Shown in pieces: positions 23,504 through 36,924 of a stretch of 64,000 bases of DNA. How positions within the stretch are numbered: position 1 is the stretch's first letter; each line of letters starts with the position of its first letter. Origin of the DNA: Pinus tabuliformis (Eukaryota > Streptophyta > Pinopsida > Pinales > Pinaceae). Below the pieces are notes generated by a model. It saw nothing but the letters and a program-made list of their open reading frames with translations. It was not told the DNA's origin and searched no databases. Location: assembly GCA_031772625.1 (NCBI GenBank), contig CM062819.1:821353503-821417502 (forward strand), given 5' to 3'. A program made the translations under genes and the position numbers.

Positions 23504-23504
<1 letters not shown>
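23487..23504. repeat. Target-site duplication of LINE-B, left copy
   Basis: The 18-mer 'attaatattattagttat' is repeated exactly at 29638-29655. Because it is A/T only, a chance match is more likely than for a mixed sequence, but the placement at both element ends is exact. Confidence 0.85.
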
Positions 23505-23534
<30 letters not shown>

Positions 23535-23540
23535 TTTACA

Positions 23541-23965
23541 AAATCGGTTGCTTGATATATTTAAAAAAGTTGGGGGAGTCTAAGCTCCGGTTTTACAATA
23601 GATGGAATTACAGAAGTAGCTTGTTTTTGTATTTCATTGTGGCAGTACACATGAGTACCTTTACTGCTCAAGTAAGGTCCTGGAACAAGTATAGATTCTT
23701 ATGTATTGGGACAGCAGAAGACTGGTTTTGCTGTACATTTAGACAATAGTGTTAGATCTGATGAGTCAATCGGTGGAGGCCTCTGGCTGGCTGTTAAAAG
23801 TCACGAGTTCTGCTGAAGAGTATCTAATTTGATTTTTTTCCCAAGTCTTCAAGAATGAGAATGAACTGCGAAGACAGAGATTGTTGCAGATGGAGGTTAG
23901 ATCAGACTCCTTGATAATAGTAGCGCAGTTCCTTGGAGAGTGGCGATTTGGCGCTGTCATATGGA
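23541..23965 (-). other. LINE-B 3' untranslated region
   Basis: About 425 bases lie between the ORF2 stop and the (TA)n tail at about 23509-23535. It is half the length of the LINE-A 3' UTR. Confidence 0.75.
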
Positions 23966-26900
23966 TCAAGGGATGAATTGGTGCAGGCTCGCTTGATTGC
24001 ATAAGAGATTTCCTTTTCCCCGTGAGCTGGCATGACTAGCTCTCTTGTCCGCTTCCTGGTTGTTGGATCGAAGGACATGAAAAAATTGGCACTCAAAGTC
24101 CTGAGACAACATATTTTTACAGCGACTTATGATTTGATGGAGGAAGAGATTGGATGCTTGTCTATTGCTATTCATTAAGCTGACTATTATAGCCGAATCG
24201 CCAAAGACGAGGGCTTTGTTGATCCTTTGGTTCTGAAGCTGCAAGAGACCTTGGAACAGACCCAGAGCTTCAGCTCGATTATTGCTTAGTCTTCCCAGAC
24301 CCCATTCAAAGGAGGACATCGTTGCACCTGAAGGATCCAGAATGATGCCCCCTGCGCCAGCTGCTCCCGGGTTCGATTTGGAAGCTCCGTCAAAAAATAA
24401 GGAATGAGTATTCTTTGAGAGAAGCCATTTACCGAAATCGTCTTTTGTGAGGCGGATTTTCCATTCTAGGTTGTTAGTTTTGCCACTGTACTTACTGATC
24501 TTTGCTGCTGATATGGTGCTGGACTTGTCTATCAGATTCCAAATAAATTTTCGCTCCTCTGTCCATAGACTGACGGGATCGATTCTCTTTGTTAGCTTAA
24601 CTGCTATAGTTTCCGATGCAAGACTAGTAGCTTTAAGGATTATGTGCCTGGTTGTAGTAGCTTTGTCTCGGAAGATCAAACTGTTTCGGGCGATCCAGAT
24701 GCGCCACAGAAGAACAAACGGAATGGCGTTCCAAACTCTTTTAGCTGGGTTTTGGTTCGCTGAGTGCCAAGGATAGCTTCTCCTCCAGTTGTTTAAGGCT
24801 TCGACAATTGAATGATGGGGATTCCAAATGGAGGGAGCAGAAGGTGCGATGTTGTTCCAGCAAGAGGCAGCAATGGGACAAGATATAAATAAATGATGTA
24901 AGGTTTCCTCCGCCGCTTGACAGTTGGGACACCTGGAGGGTCCGAAGATACCTCTTTTCCTGAGGTTCTCTGCAGTTAAAACTTTTCCATGGAGAAGAGT
25001 CCACATAAAAAATTTGATCTTTGGAATTGCTTCCGCTCTTTTTAGAATCTTCCCCTGAGCCCATACAGCAGTGGGGTATTCCTTGCTGCTCAAGTAGCTG
25101 TAACCTACTTTGATGGAGTAGTTTGTTCCTGAAGGGTCCCAACGATACTCGTCCTCTGCGCCTTTGATGGTGGGTGCAATACTGTGTAGACTGCTACAGA
25201 GAGAGCCAAAACTACCTTTGAGATGGTGGGGTATGGGTGGGAATTCCCATTGAACCCAGGCATTAGTTGAATCATTCCATTGAGAGATTTGACTCAGATT
25301 GAATATGCCTTTGCTGTGGAGATAACGAAGAATAGGATCGATATCTGGAAGGCTGTTTATGGGAGGGTTCCCCATGATTTTGTCCGAGCCTATATTCACC
25401 GTTTCACCTCCTTTTGGCACTTTAGAGACATTCTGCGCCATGAAGACAATAGTTTTTTTACAAAATTTCCATATCTTTGTACAGTGTCTATTAGGGATTT
25501 CAGCATTGAGAATTTGCGATCTTGGCTGGTTAAGATATTTTGATTCTAGGAAATTTGTCCACCATGCTGGTTGATTGTCCATAAGTCTCCAAATCAACTT
25601 CCCACCGAATGCTAAATTCATAATAGATGGGAACCTGATGCCCAGACCTCCATTCTCAGGGCTTTGTATAACCTGTTTCCAGTTTACTAAGTTGAATTTT
25701 TTCTTTTCATTCTTGCCCCCTTGCCAGAGAAAAAATCTAAGGATGCTATCCATTTTCCGGTGGAATGAAGCTGGAGCTTGGGCAAGAGAGAACTGGTATA
25801 AAGGAAGGGAGGAAAGCCCTGATTTTAGAAGAACCTGTCGTCCAGCTGGATTGAGCCACAAAGTTCCCCATCTCTGAAGTTTCCTTTTCATTTTGTCCAG
25901 CGTTAAGTCCCAGACTCCAGTCTTTGCTTTCCCTATGGTTACCGGCATTCCCAAATAACTGAAACAATCCCAATCTAACTTGTAGGGGACACCAAAAATA
26001 TTGGCAATATTATGTATCATTTGGGATGAAGCATTCCATCCATAAATACAGCTCTTAAGGTAATTTATTTTACCTCCTGAATATCTCATGAACTTGTCAA
26101 GCAGGGAATTGAATCTTCTTGCAATAATGGTGGTCACCCCCCCCTAGCAGAAGGGTGTCATCTGCAAATTGAGAATGATTTATATTTTTAATGCCATCTT
26201 CAAACTTGATGCCCGTAATGAGGCCTGACTGCCTCTTTTGATCGAGGGCACAGCTAAATGATTCTTCCATGAGGATGAAGAGATAAGGGGATAAGGGGCA
26301 GCCTTGCCTCAGTCCTCTTGAGGATTGGAAGGAAGGTCCAGGTCTTCCGTTGATGAGGGGGGCGATCCAAGGCCCAGAAATGCAGCATCTTATGACATTA
26401 ATAAGAAGAGGTGAGAAGCCCATCCTTTGGAGAACTGCAAATAAAAAATAATGCCTTAGCCTGTCAAAGGCATTGGCCAGATCTAGTTTTAGAATGAAGC
26501 CTTTCTCATTCCTTGCATGACTTGAGTGTATGGCCTCTTGGACTAAAAGAATAGAGTCTGAAATTTGTCTGTTTGCCATAAAGCCTCCTTGGTTGTCTGA
26601 GATCAGCATCGGTAGAAGAGGTTTGAGCCGAGAGGCTATGATTTTAGTGAAGATTTTGTATAATGAGTTGCATAAGGATATGGGCCTGAAGCGAGAAAAA
26701 TTGGATGGCCGGTTCTCCTTCGGAATGAGAGCCAAATGGGTAGAGTTTGTATATCCGCCTATTTTTTCTTTTTTTTGGATCCACTTGATGTATTTTATGA
26801 GGTCTTTCTTTATCAACTCCCAGTAATCCCTGTAAAAGCTAATTGGGAACCCATCCGGACCAGGTGCCTTGTTGGGATGGAGGTTCCAGATTGCTTCAAC

Positions 26901-28241
26901 GATTTCTTCCTCTTTTATTTCTGCTGTCAAATTTTTGTTTAGATCATCTGTGACTTTAGAATGCAAATGCTGTAACAGGTCATCATAAGATTCTTCCTCC
27001 TGCACTTCAGTTAAGAGGTCCTTGAAATGCTCTGTAGTTGCTTCTTTAATATCTACTTGTTCCACATGGTGTGTCCCTGCGCTGTCCGAGATGGCATTTA
27101 TGGTGTTTCTGACTTGTCTTGCAGTGGCTTGCTTATGGAAGAATGACGTGTTCTTATCCCCACTTTCCAACCATATTTGTCTTGATTTGGTGCGCCACTT
27201 TTCCTCCTCCTGCCTTTTAATTTTGCTCAGTTTATTGTACAACTCTTCTTCTTGAAATTTTTTACTGTGGCAGTAATCATTTTGCTCGATTGTGCACTGG
27301 AGTTCAGCGATTTGAAGCTTTAACTCACGCTTTTCCTGTTCTGGCTCCTTGTAGTGCGATTTGGCCCATTGTCTAAGCACACTTTGCACATTCTTCAGTT
27401 TTCTCTCCCATATGTAGCCTGGGGAGCCTTCAACATGCTGCCTCCAAGTGAGCTGAATGATATTTCGGGCAACTTGCTGTTCACTCCAGATCTGATTATA
27501 CTTAAAAGGCAGTGGACCAAGGGCGCAGTGGGTGTTCAAGGAGAGGGTAATTGGATAGTGGTCTGAGGCAGCAAAAGGCAAAATGGTGGAATTAACAGAT
27601 GAAAAGGCTGACAGAAATGAGATATTCACCAAAAATCGATCCAGCCTCTCCATGATATTGTGGTTGCCCAGCCTTCGATTGCTCCATGTGAACTTGCGAT
27701 TTTTTGGAACTATGTCTATCAGATCACCAATATGTATTACATTTTCCATTTGATTCATGAATGGGTCTGGCAGAAATTTCCCCCCTCGCTTTTCATTTGC
27801 ATGCAGGATTAAGTTGAAGTCGCCACCTACTATGGTGTTGTTGCTGTCTCCTTCCATGATGTGGTTACTAAGAGTTTCCCAACATTTTCCTTTATCCCTA
27901 TAGTGATTGGGGACATATACATTGAAGATGATAATCTGTTGATTGCTGATATTATTTCTCAGGACTGTTTTTATCCAATGCTGATCGATTACCTCAGCTT
28001 CACTTTGCTAGTCATTTTGATTCCAGATGGTTGTAATTCCTCCAGAAGCTCCTCTTGCTTCGCATATGCTTCCTTTGTAATTTTTATACTTTCCAATGAT
28101 TTTGCTAATTTCTGATTCTCTTTGCTTTGTTTCCTGAAGTAATATGATGGATGGTTTCTCCTGCACTATAAGGTCTGTTAGAGCATTGATTTTAGTGGGG
28201 TGCCCAAGTCCCCTGCTGTTCCAAGAGAGTATTTTGATCAT
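23966..28241 (-). pseudogene. LINE-B ORF2: endonuclease, reverse transcriptase, RNase H (stop and frameshift)
   Basis: The start ATG at 28241 overlaps the ORF1 stop as ATGA. The endonuclease shows 'SWNSRGLG', 'QETKQ', 'GGDFNLI' and 'ASDHYPI'; an in-frame TAG at 28008-28010 interrupts it, and the same frame continues open across 27858-28007. The RT shows 'KAPGPDGF', 'GGFMANR', 'LRQGCPLSP' and 'FADDTLLLGG', after which a G8 run (plus-strand C8 at 26137-26144) shifts the frame. The zinc-binding region has 'RCPNCQAAEETLHH' near 24900-24950. The RNase H begins 'LFFDGASKSNPG' and keeps 'NNRAEAL' and 'FGDSAIIV', so unlike LINE-A its four-acid site looks complete. The C-terminus reaches a natural stop at 23966. 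Confidence 0.95.
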
Positions 28242-29527
28242 TTCAACCCTATGTTTCGAGGAGGTGCTCTGCCTCCCTTGTCTTTGCTTGCTACTTCTTG
28301 ATCTTTTGTGGCCTGAATGTAAGATTCTATTGGTTGCTGCAGGCCAAGTGCTATGTCTTTCTGCGCGTTTTCATCCTTGTGCTGCTTTGTAGTCTTTCTC
28401 CCCGGCTTCTTTTGTCCATCAAAGGAGGGACCCTGGTCCTTAGAGTTGCTACGGGTAATTCTAGGGGGGAGAGGATCAGTTAAGAGAGGGGGATGGGCGC
28501 TCATAGAATGAGGGGAGGAGGGCTGGTCAGGAGGGCTCGAAGAGGAAGGGTCATCTTAAGGGAGGGAAAGAACATGGAAAGGGTTGGTGGATGGAGGAGA
28601 ATGAAGGGGGTTTTCAAGAACAGGGGAATGCGATTGATGAGGAGGGGAAGGCAGAGGAGACGGGATTTGGGCAGAGGTTTTAAGAGAAGAGGGACCAGGT
28701 TCATTGGGTAAAGAGGGACTAGGGGCAGATTTTTTTTTTTTAACCACTTCCCATTGCTGATCTTGAGTATTATTATCCACATTAATAATCTTAGTGCAGC
28801 GATTGGCAAAATGACCATACTCGTGACATACCTTACATTTGAAGGGGATCTGTTCGTAGTCGAGCTGTTGTATGTGCGACCATTCGTCGACTTTGATCTT
28901 GATAGCTTCTGGAAGTCCTTTGCCCAGATCGACCTCGACGCAGATACGGGCGCATGCTTGCATGTTGTCTCTTGGTTCACTTCTGTCGATATATTTGCCG
29001 ACCGCATTTCCAATGGCTCGCACAGAGTCATCTCCCTAGCAGTGTAATGGGAGATGTGGGAGACGAACCCAAACAGGAACTGCATTAGGGATGTCAAGCT
29101 CTGGATCGAAATCTGGCGTCCACTTGTTTAGGTACAGACCTCTGGAGTCCATAAAATATGGTCCATTGCGAAAAATCAGATCCTTGTCATTCCTTGTTTC
29201 GAAATGAAAGGTAAAGTAGCCCTTCCCGCAGAACCTAATAGCAATTTTTCCTTGGATTTTGTCTGACCAATTTCTTTCCACCCACCTCTGAACTGTTTTA
29301 GGTGAGGGCCAAAGACCAGCGAATTGTCCTATCAGACCCTTTTCAGCTAGAGCTAGAGCAGCCATTCTAGGCAAAGTAGGAGGAAGGGAAACCTCCTGAA
29401 GTCCTTCTATTTTTTTAACAAATTTTGAAAGTGTTGGGCGATCTCGTTGAGGCGGCAGGGAGCTAACAAGGGCTGAGAAGGCCTGCTGCTGTGCAACCTC
29501 CTCCGGTGGAGCCTCCGGAGGAGCCAT
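28238..29527 (-). pseudogene. LINE-B ORF1: DUF4283-like and CCHC protein (two stops)
   Basis: I choose the ATG at 29527, which aligns with the LINE-A ORF1 start; an in-frame ATG lies further upstream at 29629 but encodes an Arg/Ala/Pro-rich run not shared by LINE-A. The DUF4283-like domain contains 'GKGYFTFHF', 'FRNGPYFM' and 'VWVRLPHLPLHC'. A TAG at 29036-29038 replaces the Trp codon expected next. The zinc knuckle 'CKVCHEYGHFANRC' lies near 28800-28840. A second stop is at 28556-28558, followed by a Pro-rich and then basic tail in the same frame. The ORF ends at 28238 overlapping ORF2. Confidence 0.9.
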
Positions 29528-29637
29528 CAGGATGAATGGGGGCGCAAACCAGAGAACTGTAGGCGGCAGGCGGCGCGCGCACGCGCTAGGTTTCTCAGGA
29601 GCGCGATTTTTTGGCAACACTCCTGGCATTTGTTTAT

Positions 29638-29655
29638 ATTAATATTATTAGTTAT
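29638..29655. repeat. Target-site duplication of LINE-B, right copy
   Basis: Identical to 23487-23504, immediately outside the 5' end of the element. Confidence 0.85.
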
Positions 29656-31190
<1,535 letters not shown>

Positions 31191-31347
31191 TAGATTCATC
31201 TTAACCTCAAATCTATCAAGCGTCAAGAGAGATCAAATATCTTGAAGTGCAAACCTCATTCTTTAGTACAAAACTTGAGGAAAGTTTTCCACCTCAAGAG
31301 ATTTGATCCCTCTCGACGCTTGATAGATCTGGGGTAAGATGGATTTA
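31191..31347. repeat. Long imperfect inverted repeat (hairpin, 58-59-bp arms)
   Basis: Arm 1 (31191-31249) and arm 2 (31290-31347) are complementary along almost their whole length with a 40-base loop. The central 'atctatcaagcgtc' is perfectly paired. Most mismatches are plus-strand A opposite C, which become G-U pairs if the minus strand is transcribed. Size and shape would fit either a small MITE or a plant microRNA precursor. I do not recognise a known microRNA in it. Confidence 0.8.
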
Positions 31348-31904
31348 GGCTAGTTTCAGTCATTCACAGTTACACAAAATTTGTTGAACATCTAATTATT
31401 CTAGTCATTTTAATATGCTAAATATGTTTGAGATTAATCTGGTCATTTTAATTTTAAATTTACTTAGTTACCTTAATTTTTTGAGATGACAGAGACTGTT
31501 AATAATTTGAATGATGGAAAATGATGAAATAGATAATGTAACCATTTTGAATGATAGAAAATGTGAATAATAAGAGTAGTGAATTACAAATAGTCTTCAT
31601 TATGATCATTATCAAACTATTTCCTTCTACTATTCTTATAGTCATACTTGTTAGTTATGTCATCTTTTCATATCGTTCATATGAAAAGGGTGGTTGAAAT
31701 CGTAGGCAATTCAAATCTTTAACTCGAGCTATTATAGCAAACATCATAACTTGTCTCTCTCGCTCTCCAATATTAATAGTAGGTTTCTCCATTGTCAATC
31801 ATTGTGACTTATGGTGTGTTAAACCCCAAGTAAGTTTCAATGGTAGTTATTTTATATTAGCCTCCATCTCACCTTCATTGTCTATATATCTTAGCACCCA
31901 AAAC

Positions 31905-32395
31905 ACACACACACACACACTCTCCATTTATATCTATCTCTCCATGCCTCCCTCCCTCTCTCGCTCTCGCTTCTTCCCTCTCTCCCCCCTCCATCTATAT
32001 CTCTATATCCCTTCATCTCTCCTTATTTGTCTCTCTATCTCACCCCCCAAACATACAAACTCTCTCTCCATATCTACCTATCTCTCACATTCTCTCCATA
32101 TCTCTTTCTCTCTCTCTCTTCCCCTTCTATGCCTTTCCTTCTCTCTCTCTTCCCGCCCACTCTCCTCTCTCACTCCCTCTCTCTCCATCTCTCCCTTGTC
32201 ACCATCTCTCTCCTCCACCTTTCTCTTTCTATGTCGTTCTTCTTCCCTCCCTCTCTCTCCCCTTCCACCTCCATATCTCTCTCACTCCCTCTCTCCTCCT
32301 CTCTCTCTCCCTTTCTTTCCCATCTCCCTATGTCTCTCCCCCAATCTCTCACTCTCTGTCTTCCCTCCAACTCTGTCACTATATCCCTCTGTTAT
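31905..32395. repeat. Polypyrimidine tract, part 1
   Basis: After a short (CA)n run at about 31904-31920, nearly 480 bases of the plus strand are C and T, mostly 'ctctctcc' variants. Open frames on either strand here are low-complexity artefacts (Ser/Leu/Pro on plus, Arg/Glu on minus). The tract continues at 45891 on the other side of the LTR elements inserted into it. Confidence 0.9.
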
Positions 32396-32397
32396 CA

Positions 32398-32712
32398 TGA
32401 ACATAAATTATGTAAAAATAAATAAAAATAGATAATAAATAATAATCATAATAATATAAATATAATAATAAATAAAAGTAAATTAACTAATGATTAGTTA
32501 GTTAATAATGAAAATGCATGTCTTAGAGACATGCTTGTTTGTGAAAGGGTACTTACCTGGCTATATATACAGGACCCTCATTCTCATTTGTACTCGTCCT
32601 ACATCAATTCTTTATATAATATACAATTTACACTTACTATCCTACGATGGATGTATTTGTCTACGAAGTATTTTAAATATTTTCGTTGTGTATACGACTT
32701 TTGGTCATTACA
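32398..32712 (+). repeat. 5' LTR of the small LTR element
   Basis: It matches 45577-45890 with only scattered substitutions and small indels. It starts with TG and ends with CA. A TATA-like 'ctatatatac' lies near 32560, just before 'aggaccctcattctcatttg', so the transcription start is probably near there. Confidence 0.93.
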
Positions 32713-32713
32713 T

Positions 32714-32725
32714 TGGTATCAGAGC
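32714..32725 (+). promoter_or_regulatory. Primer-binding site for initiator Met tRNA
   Basis: The sequence 'tggtatcagagc' is the standard plant retroelement primer site, complementary to the 3' end of initiator tRNA-Met. It lies one base after the 5' LTR. Confidence 0.93.
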
Positions 32726-33749
32726 TGTTCGATCCTCTAGTCGCTCAACTGCTGCACAGATTCGTGTTCTCTGATCCAGGTCTTTGACCGTCAAATTCAT
32801 CAACATTGTTTTCGTTGAAGCGTTTCGCTACAAGAATTTGGAGTTTCTCCATTTCACTATCAAGCATTTGGCCATTCAATAATAATAATAATAATAATAA
32901 AAAATTATATATATATATATATATATATGGAGAGAAAATAAAAAGTCAAAAAACAAAGATTAAAAAGAAATAAAGAAAAAAAAAATCAAATTCAAAAAAG
33001 AAAAAAAAAAAAAAAAAGAAGTACATATAAAGATTACAAAAAAAAGATTTAAAAAAATAAATAAATAAAAAAGGTTATACATTATTGATAAAAAGTGCAT
33101 GATAAAGTTAAGAGAGAATATTTCCAAATATATTTAAAACTTACGTAAGAGAAGGAATAATATTATCTTGATTCTTCATTAAGTGGTTTACAAGCCCGTG
33201 GTTTTAGAAACCCATGGTATGTTAAAATTAAAAGAAAAACAAAATCTCTTTATGTGAATGGTATGTTTTACTTTTTACGTGGAAAACATTAACGAAGGTT
33301 TTAGAAACCAACCCATGGTAATTGCCCATGGTATTTTAAAAGTAAAAGAAAAACAAAAGGAATACAAAATTTCTTTATGTGAATGGTAAGTTTTACTTTT
33401 TACGTGGAGAACATTAACCGAGTCAAAAGTACATAAGTGAACATATATTTTATAATATACACCAAAGGTGAATAGCCACATTTCATCAGGGCTGTAACTT
33501 TTCAAAAAGAAAAAAAAATATTATAAATAAAAGATATATAAAGAGAAGTATTATATTATAAAGGGGTATTTAAAGAAAAATTCAAGTCATTTATCAAAGG
33601 TTACCTAAGGATAAATTGAAACAATATTTAAATATTATTTTTAAAGTACAAAGGAAAAACAAGCGTAAGTAGAATTATAGAAAAAGAATACAAAAGAGTT
33701 TTGAAATATTAAGGATAATAGGAAATTGGATTAAAAGAGTCTTGAAAAT

Positions 33750-33795
<46 letters not shown>

Positions 33796-33874
33796 GACAC
33801 TTTTAAAGGAGGCTTGAAGTACAAAGTCCAAAGGAACTTTAAATATAATACCTTAAGTCATCACAACAAAACAA
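32726..33874 (+). other. Leader of the small LTR element
   Basis: About 1.1 kb without a reading frame of note. It is very A-rich, with an (AAT)n run near 32878-32900, a poly-A-like stretch at 32935-33060 and a (TA)n run at about 33752-33790. A 60-bp block around 'agaaacccatggtat' is imperfectly repeated at about 33205 and 33305. Confidence 0.6.
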
Positions 33875-34165
33875 ATGGGATCAATCATTGAAAAAAAAAT
33901 GATGGAGCTCAATTCTAAAATGATGAAGGAAGAAAGGTTTTCCTATAATGGTCTTTCAGTTACAGATTGTAGAGTAATTACATTAAAAGGAAATATCCAA
34001 GGAAGAGAAGTTAATGTCGCCATCAACCCAAACAATGATAAAAATTATATCAACATCAACTTGGGAAATCAACTATTAATTCCAGAGCTAGGCATTGGTG
34101 TAAAGAAAAATATTTTTGACCAAAACGAGTATAAAATTAGTGATCTACAAGTGACAATAGGTCAT

Positions 34166-36908
34166 TGTAATGACTCCACATATACCTATGGTAAAAAAAA
34201 TTAAAAACTTAATAATTACCAAACAAGATTTGAAACTATATACACCCATGTTTTCATTTGTCATATCTCTATACTTCACTGTACAAAAATTGAAGTACAT
34301 TCGTATTCATATATTATGGTCTCTGATTAAAGTTTCGGGGTTATCGCTTTGTTTTAATTTATGATTAAGTGCCAACGCTTGTTGGACCTCACTAATTGCA
34401 TCCGTGCTATGGGATTCTCCACCATATCGTCTACTGTCCTACGCTCATGTGGTCTCAATCAACCCGGATTATGACCTGTTACACTCTACTATGGTGTTGA
34501 TATTTTGGTTATGGCATTAAATTGCCTGCTCCGTCCTAGTATGTGGCACAGGCAGGCCTGTTATGCTGCGGCTGCGCACCTCGGCTCTCTCGTCTCATCG
34601 ACGGTAGAGGACCTAGGAACACAATCCTACAACTGGGCTCCTTCTGGTGGTTTTCACATCTCTGTTAGCGATAGTATTGCCTCATTTCACTCCTTTCTTC
34701 CTTGGCGCCTGCTCCAGCTCCGCTCCTCCTCTCGCAGGCCTGCTCGGGCTGTTGGTCTAGAGCTACAATGCATGTGGAATCTCAGAATCTGGCTTATGGT
34801 TTCCGTTCCGGTGAGAGTTTCCAGGGTAAGTTTGCTCACAAAGGTGACTCATTTGTATTTATTCTACAGTTGATTTGTTTATTCTCTGTCTCTGTAACCT
34901 GTTGCTAACAAGGAATTGCTGCGTTTTTCTTTAAACTGTAGGAGTCTCGGGGTTCACAACTGTGACTGAAGGATGGTTTTGTCATAAGTTTTCATTGCCC
35001 GAGGGCCTCCGGGTAAGGTTTATCTCCGACCTGGTGCTTGTTGACTAAGACGGAAACTCTTTCTGGTTGTTGGTAGCTAGAGCTGTAACTCTCTGAGTAT
35101 CTATAGCTTTTCTTTCTTGTTTTTGGTAATATAAGTAGTCTCTGTATAGATCAAAGTTTAAGATTATCGGGCGAATGCCTACTGTTGTTCTGAGGTGTAA
35201 ACATGAACAATTATCTGTATAATCGAAGGTTTATTAATCAGTTGTGGGTCTTGAATTTTATGGCAGCGTTAGTATAGTTTCTATGTTAATTTCTCTTTTA
35301 TGTAAGTTTAAATCTCTCTGATTAAGAACTGTAATCAATTTAGCAATGCTCCTGGGGTTTGTAGCTGTTATCGTTCTTCTTGTGCCTATGATACTGGTTC
35401 CATTTGGTTTGTAATTTAATGTCTAGTTCGAATGCATGATTTCTATGTGTTATATGGAATGTAATTGAAGTCTGGATGTTGTACAAGTGTAATACGTTGA
35501 TGTTTCTTGAACTACCCATGATATTCTTGCTCATAAATTTCAATTCCGGTTGGAATGGTTAGAGTTTTGTTGTGGAAACCTCGAGTCAGGGTTTCTCCTT
35601 CTTTTCTGTTTGTTTCTTTCTAATTACACAGCTCTGCGTCGAGATTGACTTGGTAAATGCCATTTGCGAGAATAATATGTAACTAATTCTCTATTTTCCG
35701 ATTAAAAACTAGTACTTTAGTTAACTTGTTCGATGATTGGTTTTGTCGATGTTAATAGTATGGGGTTTCAATCCCTCGTAGGGTTTTAGGAAGACATGGC
35801 AGGGTTTTAGAATTTATTTGGCAGTCCATTCTCAGGTAATCTAGCCAGGATGGCTTTAGGGTTTCTACCCTTATACCCCTTCTTTATCGACCCCTTCTAT
35901 GGCTTCACTCTTCGGGTAACAGCATTCCAGCATTCTTAATCAATTTCTAATTTTTCTAAGTTTATACACTCTCAACATAGAAATTATTCACCAGTTCTTT
36001 TCTACAGCAATCAATTTGTCATGCATTAAAAGACCTGAACAAAATTATTTTTCTATAGTAATTCTACAATAATCAATTCTCCTGCAGTAAAATCCTGTAC
36101 AGAATTATATTTCTATAGTAATTCTACAATAATCAATTTTCCTGCATTAAAAGACCTGTACATAATTATATTTATGCAAGTAGTATGTTCCAGATTTACA
36201 GGAAAATTCCCTCGCTCTGACAGTTATTAATTCTTCTGTAAAAGATTACTACACTTAAGTTTTCCGATTATGTTACTATGTTCTCGGTAGTTAAAAATGT
36301 AAAACAGAACCATATTATTATCATTTTCAATTATCACTCCAGCCTTAGGTGCGCCTCTACATCATTTCATTCACAGTAGAAGACACATAATTTAGTTTGT
36401 GCAACAGTATAATTTTCCAGAAGGTACCTCATACCTGAGCTGTTTTTAAGTAAAGAACTCCAATGGTAGAGGTCACCTCTGGGTTCCGTTGCTAGTCAAT
36501 CCTCCCGTCCATGAGATTTGTCTTTCGGGACCAAATCTCCCCCCTAGCTTGCTCACAAGACCTTCTGTCTTCTGCAAGTTGCTCGCACACAGTGCTTATG
36601 CTATCTGGTCATCACCAGACTTAGCAATTTTCCCCTTTACCGCCTGACATTTCAGTGTAGTTTTTCCTCCCCCATACTTCCTTTTCTTTGGAAGCATTTC
36701 ACAGTTAGGGGAGGTAGTTAGGGTTTTTCCAGCAACTGCTTTTTTCAACTTCCTTCCATGAGAAGTTACAAGATCTGCTGATACTTAAATCATTTCTCAT
36801 TTTCAATAAATAAAAATATTATTCAATTCAAACAGGTAATAACACTAATTATTCAGTTTGTTCTTACTGCGGTAAATAAAATATTTATAGCTTTCTGGGG
36901 ACATTACA
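34166..36908 (-). repeat. Left (3') LTR of the gypsy element
   Basis: The LTR is 2743 bp, about 109 bp longer than the other. The difference is largely explained by a 60-bp tandem unit at about 36001-36180 that is present about three times here. A plus-strand frame of 122 codons (34505-34873) is also open in the other LTR. Confidence 0.95.
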
Positions 36909-36920
36909 TCTCCCCCTCCT
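36909..36920 (-). promoter_or_regulatory. Polypurine tract of the gypsy element
   Basis: The minus strand reads AGGAGGGGGAGA directly before the 3' LTR, the expected plus-strand primer. Confidence 0.93.
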
Positions 36921-36924
36921 GAAA

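Larger units (their letters stand above)
23505..29637 (-). mobile_element. LINE-B: full-length plant L1-type non-LTR retrotransposon
   Basis: The domain order is the same as in LINE-A and both ORFs align with it throughout, so the two are members of one family at clearly diverged sequence. The element is bounded by an 18-bp target-site duplication. Its 3' end on the minus strand is a (TA)n run of about 30 bases rather than poly-A. ORF1 has two in-frame stops; ORF2 has one stop and one frameshift in a G8 run. The copy should be inactive. Confidence 0.95.

Noticed and set aside
31878-32435. Long plus-strand frame of 185 codons and overlapping frames
   Set aside because: Translation of a C/T tract; Ser/Leu/Pro repeats in all frames and no sign of a real protein.
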